A DNA stretch of 64,000 bases, taken from contig OX344764.1 in the NCBI GenBank assembly GCA_947034895.1, positions 62,105,348-62,169,347 of the forward strand, given 5' to 3'. This DNA comes from Rhytidiadelphus loreus (lineage: Eukaryota; Streptophyta; Bryopsida; Hypnales; Hylocomiaceae). Both the position numbers and the translations under genes were made by a program. The notes under the pieces are model-generated. The model was given only the letters and a program-made list of their open reading frames with translations, ran no database searches and was not told the origin of the DNA. Shown piece by piece: positions 1 through 10,794 of this stretch (the first letter of the stretch is position 1; the number at the start of each line of letters is the position of its first letter).

Positions 1-1
1 T

Positions 2-109
2 AGAGGTGATGAGAACGTAGATGGTGTGCCAGAGTACGTTGCAAATCCAATTGCCGAAAAGAGGAGAGAGCTTGGTGTTCATCTCAGCATGCAAAGGCAG
101 CAGGCCTAG
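2..109 (+). pseudogene. C-terminal tail of a probable Harbinger-type nuclease (partial)
   Basis: A 35-codon open frame enters from the left edge and ends at TAG 107-109. It contains DGVPEYVANPIAEKRRELGV, a pattern resembling the end of PIF/Harbinger transposases, where a charged segment with RxELG follows the catalytic domain. No catalytic residues are in the window. It could instead be the end of another gene; the family call rests mainly on the neighbouring Myb-like gene. Confidence 0.3.
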
Positions 110-703
110 TAACTCAACATGTACAACATTGTTCACTTCTCTTTGATTTTCCACTGAAAAGCTATTGTAATGGTGAATTTACACAAAGCTTGTGATCCAT
201 GAATTTGATAGAAAGATAAAGAACACATAATTTCTACATTGTTTAAAACACATTTTCATTTCTTCATTTCCTGTTGACATCCACAAGCTTGTTCACTCGA
301 TCCTCTGTAAAGCAAAATGTACAATGCATGACAACTAAGAAAATCTAAACTATGTATGTGACATTCTTCTCTAACAAGTCGACTTGTTTGCTATACAGGG
401 AGGCTTTGATAGCACCTGTGTGGTGGGATGCAACTATAGAAAAAAGAAGGCCATCCTATAGCTTTACCTAAGCATCTGTAGTAGGGTCATAGAAGTAGTA
501 AGCAGGTGTGTGGTTGTTCTTGGCAAGTGCAGCTAATTTAGTTGGGGACGCTGAAGATCATTGTCAACTTCTCCTTTGTCTTGAGTAGGTGGAATGTTGA
601 TGATGTGGTCTTCATGCTGTAGAACACCATTGTCGTCACCGCAATTATGGGCACAGGTGTGTTGTGTCGTTTCGAAGGTAGCATTGCCAAATTCAGTTGT
701 TCG

Positions 704-1770
704 TCATGGTAGACTATCAATTTCAAGGTTGCTAGTTCTTGTTAAAGTCCTTCCCAATAAGGTGGACAAATGAGCTAGACAATGTATAATTTCACCTTGT
801 TTGAGAATTAGCAAATGTGCATTTTTGTTTGCTGCCACAGCATTAATTTTCATATAGACGTCGGTCCTTCTCACGTTGGTAGGCCACCTGTTCACTGAAT
901 AATTTGAGGTTGTACATCAATTTTTGAATGCTTCAGAGCCTAACTTGATTTTGCAATATCTTGCATTTGCTAAGGCCTCCGCTATCATGGTACACCTTGA
1001 AACGTTCTTTTTTCGTACTGCGGTGTTACCAGGACGCCTTCCAAAAGAATATGATGTTGTATCGGATGAGCTAATGATTTGTAGAGTGATGCCTGGCGGA
1101 ACAACAGGTCGTCGTGCTCTAGAAAGTGTTGTCTCTATAGACAATGACGGTCGAGCTTGAGGTCGAGCTTGAGCGCCTTGTGCAGATGAAGACGTCCTTG
1201 GTGAACGTGGAGGTGTGCCGTAAATTGTATCTGCCACAGCAAGGTCCATAGGATCATCACTTTCTTCTTCACTATTGTCATCCTCTACATGTTGATGTTC
1301 TCGCTCTTGTTGTCTGTAGTTGTCATCGTTTGCCGCTAGCAAGTCCTATACATGAGGTGGATTAATCTAAGGTCTACTTCCATACCAATCGTCAATGGTG
1401 CTATAAATTTCTTGAGAGAATTGCGTTGGCAAGCCTTCTTCTTTTCATTCACTAGGAGACAAGTCCTAGTAGTCAAGTATGTTTCTACCTATTTGTCCGA
1501 AGTAGTACGTTCAAAATGCATTTATAGTCCAGCAAAATTTGGTTCTACTTCGTTTTATAAGCTGACCCGTCTTGTAAGCATAGTGAGAAATCAGCCCGCA
1601 TGACGTCTTGTAAAATTTGCATTAACTTGGTTTGGTTAGTAGTCATTAGATCTCATCCATCTACTACATCCAACTCTTCCATGAACATTTTCTATTTAGT
1701 AGCAATGAGCGCTAAAACTTCTTGTTGCATCCAATTTGGACCACAATCCTTCCTTGTTCGTTTGCTATTG
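704..1770 (-). pseudogene. Decayed Myb/SANT-like (trihelix-type) transposon DNA-binding protein
   Basis: Read on the - strand, the region is a continuous protein broken by stops and one or two frameshifts. From about 1745 downwards: GPNWMQQEVLALIATK, EELDVVDG, then a stop at an expected Arg, DLMTTNQTK, KTK, stop at an expected Trp, NQILLDYK, EEGLPTQFSQEIYSTIDDWY, GSRP, stop, INPPHV, stop, DLLAANDDNYRQQ. An acidic Ser-rich linker (EDDNSEEESDDPMDL) follows, and then a coiled-coil-like C-terminus that stays in the same frame past a single stop at 917-919 down to 704. The N-terminal half matches Myb/SANT-like domains in Harbinger-derived plant proteins: spaced Trp, CKTKW-like motif, DYK. Most lesions are CGA to TGA or TGG to TAG, as expected of methylated-C decay. 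It is not a working gene. Confidence 0.7.
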
Positions 1771-1804
1771 CTAATAGTTCTAGGGGGAGGCATTAGTGCG
1801 GATT

Positions 1805-1836
1805 GGGGGGGTGATCACACACTACGGTCACCCCCC
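1805..1836. repeat. GGGGGG...CCCCCC palindrome, candidate transposon terminus
   Basis: A run of seven G, then GTGATCAC, a short spacer, GGTCA and six C form an imperfect hairpin. It lies just outside the N-terminus of the Myb-like pseudogene, where the terminal repeat of a Harbinger-like element would be. The partner terminus is not in the window. Confidence 0.4.
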
Positions 1837-1838
1837 TA

Positions 1839-3871
1839 TTGAAGATACAAACTAGTAAAAAGTAGTACAAAATGTACACATATTGATACAAAATGTACCA
1901 AGATTTGTACAAAACGTTTTTGAATTGGTACTAAATGGAGCCAAAATGTCATTCATATCAAAATTCAAAGTTGGACCATCTCAATCAAAAGGTCTTTTGA
2001 TAGATTCTTAAATTATAAATTAAAAAAATACACTTTAAAGTCAAAATTTAGACCTCGTACTAAAATTGCATATTTGCAAGGATATTTTCTTATAAAGTTT
2101 TCCAAACCCTAATTAAGTGCTAAGGCATTGTTATTAAATATTAAAGCATTGAACTTATCTCTTTAAATTGCAAAAATGGCCCCCTGAATTTGACACAATA
2201 AGTACAACAATGCTAAAGCTAAATCTGTAACAATACAAACATTTAATGTTTGTACTCCATACATTAAATTAATAGATGAAAGTCACTTTTTGTTGTACAA
2301 TTTTCAATATACACGAGATGTAAGACTTTAGTTCATTTTTTTTTAAAACAAAAACAAACAAAAACTATAGGAAAATTGACTCCAAACTTTCATCATATGC
2401 AGAAATCCTGCTGTGACTACGATTTTGGACAACTATAGTGTGCTTTTACTTAGGGAAATAAGGTCTGCTAGCAGATCCTTGTCCATTCACGAATGGTCAC
2501 TTAGCTTGTAATGTGGTTAGAAAAAGTGAACCTAGGCAGGGAAAGAACATCAATAGTTACAAAGCTATAACAACATGTCTTCAAAATAGAAGAGGTAAAG
2601 AATTGAACTGCAACTGTACTTTGATTTTTTTTTTAACACATTTTTATTGTAGCATCGGAGTGTGCTTGTGTTGTGTGCAGGTCTACTATATTTTGTGAAA
2701 AGAAAAGGCAAAGGAGAACAAGGTAGCATTTTCAAATCATGACAGTAAGACATGGAACCAAATTTCTTTCACAGAGTTTAATTATGAAAAACACATTCTC
2801 ATTCAAGCATTCAAGTATGTTCATGCTTTGTACAAGTTTGGTTTCCACTCGTGAAAACCAATAGGGTAGAAAGGAAGAGAATGTCTACAATTTCTGGAAA
2901 CGAAAAGTTTTAAGCAATGATAAAATTTGAAAAATCATTTTGGTAGTAATAGAGTGTACTCACCATTTAGTGGCAATCATGTAGGATGCAATGGCATTGC
3001 ATTTGGACGGATTGGAGAATTGTATGAGCTTGCATTTAGTCGGTTTTCCATTACGAGGGTCCTCTACAGTCCAGTGGGGAACCTTGGCCCAAAACCAAAC
3101 CCAAACTGGATTGCCAATGTTGAAAATATAAGAACATGAACAACACCTCACAGAAGTAGGGATTGCAAACAATGGCAATATAAGGAAGTGAAATTGCGAC
3201 ATACCCAAGAGAAAACCAAACAAATTTAGAAAGAAATCACTTCATTCTACTAATTCCTAAGGGAATGAAGGAAGACTTTAGAGATACAACATTTCATGAG
3301 GCACAGATGTGTGCATTTTGCATGCAAAATCAGCAAAACAAAGTTATGAAAATCAATTTCAAGGGTGAGGAACAAAATGTACCTAAAAAGTTGTCGATGG
3401 AATTAGAGATTGTGAAGTGATCTCAAAGAAGGCGTGACAACAATTTAAATTATAGCTGCCTCATTGTCTGCGTACTAGCAACCGCCATTTGTAGAAGAAA
3501 GCCAAGCCGATAATTTGGGCCGAAATAAAAAAAGCGGTCTTCCATAATTGAGCCTCGCAACAGAGATTTGTAAACACCGCAACTAAATTCCCTATTTTTT
3601 TTTAAATCTTCATTTTGGTGAAGAGTGATGGCTATGAAAAACTTGGTGATTTTGCCAAAATTCTCGTGGAACAATCAACTACTTTGCAACTAACATCGCT
3701 CTTTTCGCTTTGCCAACAAGGATGCCACGTAGGTTTGGAGGCTAAAACCATGAGCTGGTGTGAACACTTGGGTGAAAACAGACAAGAAGCACCACTCTTT
3801 TCAAAGTCACAAGGCCAAGTGCTAGAACTAGCCTTAACTTATTTTAACTATATTATAAAACTGTCTGATAT
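1839..3871. other. AT-rich intergenic DNA, no gene seen
   Basis: Open frames here are below 90 codons and match nothing I recognise. GTACAAAATGTAC-type palindromic words occur near 1865-1890. Nothing else could be assigned. Confidence 0.5.
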
Positions 3872-4802
3872 TTAATCCCTAAAGGACCATTGTCCCCTCG
3901 GGGGACAAAATGGATTTCGGGCAAGTTCCTATGATCTCAATTTTCAGTGAATTTTTTTGAAACTTTCTCATAAGATAGGAAAACTTATGAGATTCATGGG
4001 AATAAAAATTTTATTTCAATTGGTGCCCGAGAGCAAAAGTTATGGCATCTTAAACATAATTTACACGTCACCGGGCAGAAAAATAAATCTACAAAAATTT
4101 GAAACTGATTTCTTAATTTTTTTTCTTCTTAAAGATCATACTTTTGTCTACATGTGAAGCTTTGATTCATTCCATTTGGATTAGTAATGTGAAAGTTATG
4201 AACAATCTTGTTTTTCGGGCAATTTGAGCATCTTCTTGAAAAAATAACTTATAGGATTCAATTCTGAATGCAATTTTCTTAATTTTTCAAAAAAAATTGT
4301 TTGACAAGGTTAAGTTTTCTATTTAGAACAATCTCACCGTTGAGATTATTGTGTTTCAATCCCATTTTAGAGCTATTAAAGATTTAGTTTTTCTTTCAAT
4401 CTTGGACCAACTTCTATTGAACAATTTTTTAAAGAATGAAAATCAATCATGTTTTTAAAAAAAAACAAATTCTAGACTTTCAACTCAATTCTTCAACACA
4501 AAATTTTTTAAATTCAAGGTCCATGGTGTAATTTTTTCTCCAAATGGCATTCAAAGTCATCTGAAATTGTAGGCTAGTGTTCAAAAAAACTTTCTTTTTT
4601 CAACTTTGAATGCTAATATCTTCCGATCTGTGCGGTCAAACTCCATGAAATTTTTACCACATGATACTAGACTAGTAAAGTACAAGATCCTACGGTTAGA
4701 TTTTTAAAAAGGTATTTTTTTTGTTTTTTGGATGAATGCAGCAAAAATGGCAGTTTTGAGTAGTTTTTGACAAATGAATGGCCCTGGTCCTTTAGGGGTT
4801 AA
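3872..4802. mobile_element. TTAA-family element, copy A (full length, 923 bp between TTAAs)
   Basis: TTAA at 3872-3875 is followed by TCCCTAAAGGACCA; the other end is TGGTCCTTTAGGGG followed by TTAA at 4799-4802. The inverted repeats match at 13 of 14 positions. TTAA target sites and CCC(C)TA-like ends are the signature of the piggyBac superfamily. There is no coding capacity. The interior holds two spaced modules ending AAAGTTATG (near 4035 and 4190) that recur in other copies. Non-autonomous status is seen directly; the superfamily is inferred from the ends alone. Confidence 0.7.
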
Positions 4803-5640
4803 CATAAATTTTTTGGGACAACCTAACTATTTTGCACTTTAATTAATTATTACGCTGAAAGCTGCTAAGAAACTACGGTATAGTTCCAGCGTCCGGTTGT
4901 AGGCCCTTCTACCTTCGTACAAAGTACAATTTTTTCGAATTTCACGTTCTCTACTTTCTCACGACCCTACCAGTATACTTTCACGTGAATCTCGTCCATG
5001 ACCGCGGTGCCCCATGAGCGTGCATGGCCTTCCTCCCACCGCCCTCCCTCCTCTCGTTGTCGTGGGACCGACGATGCTCACGAGACGACGGAAGCAATTG
5101 CGGAAAGCTTTGGACCTGGCTCCTTAGAATGCGAAAACCCCGTACTGATTAGAAGAGAACTGCAGATCGATAAAGCCCGCCTGTGAATGTGTGCCGTGGA
5201 TGGCATCTCCTCCTTTTGTCGCAAAGCCCTGCTTTAGCACTCAGGTCCCATGCCATTCGGACAGACAGGCATCGTGGCCTTGTCGCAGCGGAAAAGCGCA
5301 AAACAGGACAAGCCGATGCAGAATTTGTCTCGTCTTGGTCACCACGCCCACATTTTCACTTTGACTCCGATTGGGGTATCTGACCAAAGCGCCCATGGTT
5401 GCATGCAGAATCTGTTCTGGTATGGTGGGTAATTTAATTTGGCATTCTGTGACGTCGAGAGAATGTCCGAAGGAACGTACGACGTTGGCACTTCTATTTG
5501 TGACGTTCTGGATCGGAGCTTGTAAAAAATCGTATGGGAATTTGCAGAGTAATGCGATCTTGATATGATCCTGATCACGATGCTGACGGTGATTCCGACG
5601 ATGATCAATTGGGACATTATTCAAATCGTCTTGTGGGTGT

Positions 5641-5803
5641 CATGCAGAAGTGTTGTTTGAAGCCCTTGAAGGGAATGGAAAGGCTCCAGGTGCTGTTGTA
5701 CGTAGTCTTGCAGAAGCGTTTGAAGCGATTGAAGGAGATGATGACAGGGCTCTGAGTGTTGTTGATGTCATGCAGAAGCGTTTGAAGCGATTGAAAGTGA
5801 CGT
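5641..5803 (+). repeat. Three degenerate 62-66 bp repeats with an open frame
   Basis: Units begin at 5641 (catgcagaag), 5707 (cttgcagaag) and 5769 (catgcagaag), each followed by a form of GCGTTTGAAGC and ATTGAA. The first two units are in one open frame on + (AEVLFEALEGNGKAPG and LAEAFEAIEGDDDRAL). That frame has no ATG after its upstream stop and closes at TAA near 5801. It may be leader sequence or the trace of a lost exon. Confidence 0.5.
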
Positions 5804-6002
5804 AACCGATTGGATATGTGTCGTGCTTGCTACGCAAGAGCTAGGCACTGGAATACCGCCCGGCGAATGTATCTTGGAGTGCGCTGCAAGCATGACCTGT
5901 GAATGACATGACAGATGCTCTGCTTAAAAAGAATCGCTCCACCCGATTGAGGAATTGGACTCGAGGTGCAATTGGGTGACAACGGTAGTAGTAACATTCT
6001 TT

Positions 6003-6014
6003 GGGGGGGGGGGG
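6003..6014 (+). repeat. 12-G homopolymer next to the PIN start codon
   Basis: Twelve consecutive G on the sense strand end 14 bases upstream of the PIN ATG at 6029. If transcribed this would be a G-rich block in the leader close to the start. Such runs are also prone to length error in assemblies. Confidence 0.8.
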
Positions 6015-6028
6015 TCAAGAATTGAACC

Positions 6029-9000
6029 ATGTTGACAGGTGGTCAGTTTTACGACGTGCTGTGCGCCGTGGTGCCCCTCTACGTCGCCCTCTTCCTGGGA
6101 TACGGCTCGCTTAAATGGTGGGGCGTGGTGACGCCCGAGCAAAGCGTGGGCATCAGTCGCTTGAATGCGATCGTGGCGATGCCGGCACTTGTATTTGAGA
6201 TTATCGCGTTCAATAATCCTTACACCATGAACAACCGCCTCATTGCGGCCTATTGCCTGGCCAACATCATCGTCCTCGGTAAGCTCACATTCCTTCAATT
6301 GCACCATGAAGTCGCGGTTCTTAGTCCGAATTCTGAATGTGGTCAAGGATCATGAGTACATCCATTGGCTTCTGTAGTAATGCTCACTAAGCTCGCAAAT
6401 GACTTTTCCAATTGCTTGATGGTTCCATCAAAGCCCAGGACACGTCTAGAGCCATGCTGCAATTTAAATCTTTGTGATTTTAACGAGAATTGCGAATTTT
6501 TTGAAATTGTGAACAGTTGTGTTAGTGGTGTGGGCGTGGTGCACAAAAACCGGCACTCTCGACTGGGTGATTACCCTGTTCCAGCTCTCCGTGATGCCGA
6601 ACACCATCATCGTGGGGATCCCCGTGTTGTCCCCGCTCTACGCCATCACCGGCTCAGGAATTGCAGCAATCTTCATCGGCCAAGTGCTGTGGTTGTTCCC
6701 TGTTTTGTTTCTTTACGAATTGCGGGCTGTGAGGAACCAAGGAAGACCAATTATAGGTCACAGTGCGCAAGCTCCTGGAGGCCAAGACGTTCCTGTAACA
6801 ACAGTACCAGTGAATGGAGTAGAGGATCGTCAGGAAAATGGCATTCCGGGTATGTCAACATCCTTCAATCTTCACGCCACTTTATCCACACGCTTAAATT
6901 AGGTCTCAGGTTTTGGGGGTTTAGCAGCTTTGAATGTGTCCTCTGGAGAATTCCATTTGTCCGATTCTCTTTACTTTTAGTCGAACGCACGGTATGTTCT
7001 TCTCTGATTCTGATGGAATGAAATTTGAATAACAATTGATGATGTTCAGCTTTGATGACACAAGCTGAGCGTGGCGATGTATGTCGCATTAATATTGGTG
7101 AGCAACGGAATGCGAAGGAGGGAGAACAGATGAGCAATGAAAACTCCCTGAGAATGGACTCAATTGGGGAGATGAATAATGGCTCTAGAGACAATCTTGA
7201 CGTCGAGATTAAAGGTCCCGAGGTTGTACCCTCTTCCATGAACCTCAAGGAGATGGCAATTAGGGTTGGAATGAAAATGGTGCAGATGCCGCTCACTTAT
7301 GCTACCATTCTGGGGATCATGTATTCGCTTATTGCTGGCAGGTATTGAATCAATCTTGCACCTGTTTGTGTGTATTGCACCAGCTTCACGTTACTATGGA
7401 ATCTCAATAGTTTTCACATCTGTTAAGTGTGAAGTTCCAGTGCCCAAAGCTTCAAAAAGCGACACTGATATAAATCAGGGGTTTAAGTTTCGCCACTGCA
7501 CTGAATCTGCTAAGTTAATGAATATGAGGTTAATGTTGTTTAGTGTGAATATTAGATAGCATTTTTTTGCCATTTCCGTTCCCTCATTGTGTGGACGAAG
7601 AATTTTGTTAAAATTACACGCGTATGCGTGATTGAGGTTCAGTAATCACGGAACAACCTGTTGGGTTATGTCTCTTTTCATTCCAGTTAATTTGAGCTCA
7701 TGCTGTAGAATAAAGCTCATACAATGTTTACATAAACTTCGAAGAGATTGAACTAGTTGTTAACCCTTCTGAAGAATGTTATCTCAAATGCTTATGTCCA
7801 AATTCCATTCATGCATCCACTGGCGGGTTGACTCATGCTTGGGGTGCACGGACAGATGCAAGGGGGGGTGTTAATATAGAAAGTGTGTTCCTTTTGAGAG
7901 AATTCAGTTGGTCTCTTCCTCAGATTCGATTTTCTGGATTTGGATGCTTGCAGATGGGATTTCGGACCTCCCCGACTTTTGAAGAATTCGCTGGACATTA
8001 TTGGCAGAATCACTCTTGGACTTACTATGTACAATATAGGTAAATTCTTTGCTTGAAATTTGAGTCAACAACATGGAAACCTACGAGTGAGATAGCAAAC
8101 ATTGAATTAGATCAGGTAAGGTACGAGGTCCATAAATCGCCCACTTAATACCTGAAACTGAATTTGGGGGAGGTGAAGCTTCTTGAAATATTTTTTCAGT
8201 AAATTTTCTTTGAAAGACAAGTGGAATTGGCATGTGATACAAGTCGTTTCATATTTTTTGGAGCTTTGTGGAATTAGTTATAAAATTTTGAAGTTGAAAT
8301 GGCATAGGGCTCTAAAATTGCCCACCTCCTCAAATGTACATTATTTGTACATTGCTAAAGGCTACAAAAAAGCAACATGTGCAAATAGTGTACATTTGAG
8401 GAGGTGGGTGACTTTAGAGCCTGTGCACTTTTAGAACCTCCTATCTTAGCAAGTGTCCAAAGATAGCCTATCATGTTGGAGTCATGTGAGTATCATGTTC
8501 ATTTTTTTTACTTGGACCATTGTAAATTTGACATTGAATAAAACAAGAAAAATGAATAAAAAAATCTTTCTTTGTCCCAATGAAGATGTAGAAGTTTTTG
8601 TTATTGCAAGCTTGTCACTTTGATCTTTGCAATGTAAAAGAGGCCTAGAGTAGGAAGTAGAGAAGTATTGAATCTTTCCTCTTAGGTTAGAGGATCGGGC
8701 AACTAACATAATTAATACTAAGTGCGATTTCTAACTCCAACAAACTCTTGGGGGGGTTTAGGATTGTTTATGGCAGGTCAAAAGAAGCTTGTAACTTCTT
8801 GGTGGGTTGCATTTTATGGAGCATTTTGTCGTTTCATTGTAGGCCCTAGTGCAATGGGTATCGTTTCCTTGTTACTTGGATTGCGGGGTGATACCTTGCG
8901 GTTTACAATTCTTCAGGTTTGTTGGCTTATTTGAAGATTAAAATGGTCATATTTACTAAAAGAGCATATTTTTTATAGCTCCATAAGTGAGGTTAATTAT

Positions 9001-10318
9001 TCTCAAGAGTAAAAGATTCTAATAGATTATCCTATTTGTATTAATAGCTAATAATTCTACAAACAAGTTTTCAAGGTTAGAGAATCTAAATTTAGTAGGT
9101 TCCAAAACTTTACACTAAGTTGGAAGGAGAGCAAACAATTGGTTGTTGATTGCATGTTGATTTGGTACATGTTAGATCAACAAAATCAAGTACAAACCTC
9201 AATGACTCCTAAAGACACCTCTAATTTATTGTTCAATAATGTTATGAGATTGAATCTTCTTGATTCAATTTCAACAATATTGGAATATTTACAATGTTGT
9301 TTGTTTTTATCAGGCAGCATTACCGCAAGCTGTTATAAGCTTTGTATTTGCTAAAGATTACGATCTACATGCATCAATTTTTTCTACTGCGTGAGTATCT
9401 CACCTTTTTCTAATTTTTTAATCATTTGACACAAGGAAACAAACCCTATCCTAAAGATGATGTCATTGGCTTGTTTGAAAGTTCCATTGTGTTCAAAGTT
9501 CTAAGATAGAATCAATCACCATAACAAACATGGCCATATTTATTAAAATAGCATACTTTGAATGTCTAAACCATAATATTCAAGCATGCCAATCCATCAA
9601 ATGGTTCTAGATTCTTACACTTTAAGAAAGTACCAATCTCTTAAATTTTCCCTTTTTCAACTAATATAATTAACAATCATAGGAATGAATTCTATCTAAA
9701 GACTTTAAACACCACAAGACTTTCTATCGTGTTTACACTTACAAGGTCTATTTTGCCTTGTGTGGTTTAGCATTCATTATTCTTTGTACTAGTCAAAATG
9801 ATCATATCAATCTTTCAAACATACTTTAAGAATGTTGGAAAATTGTTGAATTCCAATTTGACTTGGGCTTGTTGTAATTGATATCAAGTCTCTAAACTTC
9901 AAGGTAACTACACCTAATAGTGACATGTTTCTAAAATCAACCCAAACATATTCTCACTTGAAATGTGCAGCCTTCATTTATCACTTTGAAAATTCTCAAT
10001 ACTTTGAAAATTTATAGTTTATTTCTGTTGTGTCCAAAAAGCTGCATAAGAGCAAAATCTTGAATCCTCAGCTTTTGACTGTTGTTTCTTTTTACAATTC
10101 CACTATTAGGAACCATACTCAAACCCTTATTTGGATGAATTAAGGTGTTGATACCTTACTTCAACAATTGAATGCAGTTATTTGAATTTCCCATGCCTGC
10201 TGATTAATGTTCATTTGATTTTTTATTGCTCCACTGGCTTCTGATGTGCAGAGTATCACTTCAGACCATAGTTTTCATGCCCATTGTGCTGGCTTACTTC
10301 TTACTGCTTGAACTCTGA
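6029..10318 (+). CDS. PIN: PIN-family auxin efflux carrier, 416 aa, 7 exons
   Basis: Exons: 6029-6278, 6526-6849, 7050-7341, 7954-8039, 8762-8916, 9314-9390, 10252-10318. All introns are GT-AG and phases agree throughout. The product is a membrane carrier expected to export auxin. The N-terminal bundle starts MLTGGQFYDVLCAVVPLYVA and keeps MPNTIIVGIP (107-116), matching the M4 crossover of PINs. A hydrophilic loop of about 108 residues (about 151-258) follows, between the long canonical loop and the very short loop of ER PINs. The C-terminal bundle has GLFMAGQKKLV, GLRGD and AALPQAVISFVFAKDY (370-385), the M9 crossover, and ends in ILLGL-like FLLLEL. The usual NPNTY motif is MPLTY here (271-275). 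The ATG is the first in frame with the conserved N-terminus. Family call is firm; membrane location and transport direction are inferred. Confidence 0.93.
8308..8421. repeat. Foldback (MITE-like) hairpin in PIN intron 4
   Basis: The arm at 8308-8355 (GGCTCTAAAATTGCCCACC...) and the arm at 8372-8421 are inverted copies, about 85-90% alike, round a 16-base loop. Weaker outer similarity between about 8120 and 8445 (GAGGTCCATAAATCGCCCAC against its inverse) suggests a second, larger foldback around it. The arms do not touch the splice sites. Confidence 0.6.
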
Positions 10319-10545
10319 GCAACTGTGCAAACTCGCAGCATTTAAATGACAAGGTGTGACCGAGCCCAATTTAACCATATACTTAGTGCAATTAAGTACT
10401 ATATGAGGATATCAGCATTTTATTATCTTAAATGCATGATAGGGATGGAAATTTTGTCCTCTTTAGTTAGCAGGGATCCTAGTTATTCTTCCCAATTTTT
10501 TCCCCCTATATTTTGGAATGCATTACGAATATGCAAAAAATTCGA

Positions 10546-10551
10546 AATAAA
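10546..10551 (+). promoter_or_regulatory. Candidate poly(A) signal downstream of PIN
   Basis: AATAAA lies 228 bases after the PIN stop on the sense strand. The motif is common by chance in AT-rich DNA, so this is only a candidate. Confidence 0.2.
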
Positions 10552-10794
10552 GTGTCATGGAGAAAAATAGGAAGAAAATTTACAAACTTGAGTTGGATTT
10601 GTAGCTCCTAACTCTTCAACTAATCATGTGGTGAGGACCCCATTATCAAAATTATGTTATCGTCCCTTGAAAAAATTTGAAGACAAGATTATTGTCCTTC
10701 AATACGCTAAAAATTTGTGTGGTTGCTCTAGAAAAAAAATTCCACCAATTGCTAAATTTTCTTCTACTTTTTTTATAATCTACACAATATAAGG

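Larger units (their letters stand above)
1..1838. mobile_element. PIF/Harbinger-like DNA transposon remnant, cut by the window edge
   Basis: This is inferred to be one end of a two-gene Harbinger-type element. A short + strand frame at the very left edge reads like the tail of the DDE nuclease. A decayed Myb/SANT-like gene on the - strand (704-1770) converges on it. At 1805-1836 a G-run/C-run palindrome sits where a terminal inverted repeat would be. Paired nuclease and Myb-like genes are the known layout of PIF/Harbinger elements. The other end lies outside the window, so TIRs and target duplication cannot be checked. The Myb-like part is the firm evidence; calling the whole segment one element is inference. 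Confidence 0.45.
4803..6028 (+). promoter_or_regulatory. Upstream region and probable 5' leader of the PIN gene
   Basis: Composition changes from AT-rich to mixed at about 4880 and stays GC-richer to the PIN start, as expected of promoter and leader. It contains a coding-like triplicated repeat (5641-5803) and a 12-G run (6003-6014) ending 14 bases before the ATG. No TATA box or start site can be fixed from sequence alone. Confidence 0.4.

Noticed and set aside
6365..7021. 218-codon ORF on +
   Set aside because: Runs through PIN intron 1 and reads exon 2 out of frame; the PIN frame is clearly the real one.
6865..7296. 143-codon ORF on the - strand
   Set aside because: Antisense of PIN exon 3.
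8722..8761. Acceptor AG at 8721-8722 for PIN exon 5, adding 13 residues
   Set aside because: The acceptor at 8760-8761 gives gap-free alignment with the PIN family (TMYNIGLFMAGQ against MAMFSLGLFMALQ); the earlier one inserts extra residues.
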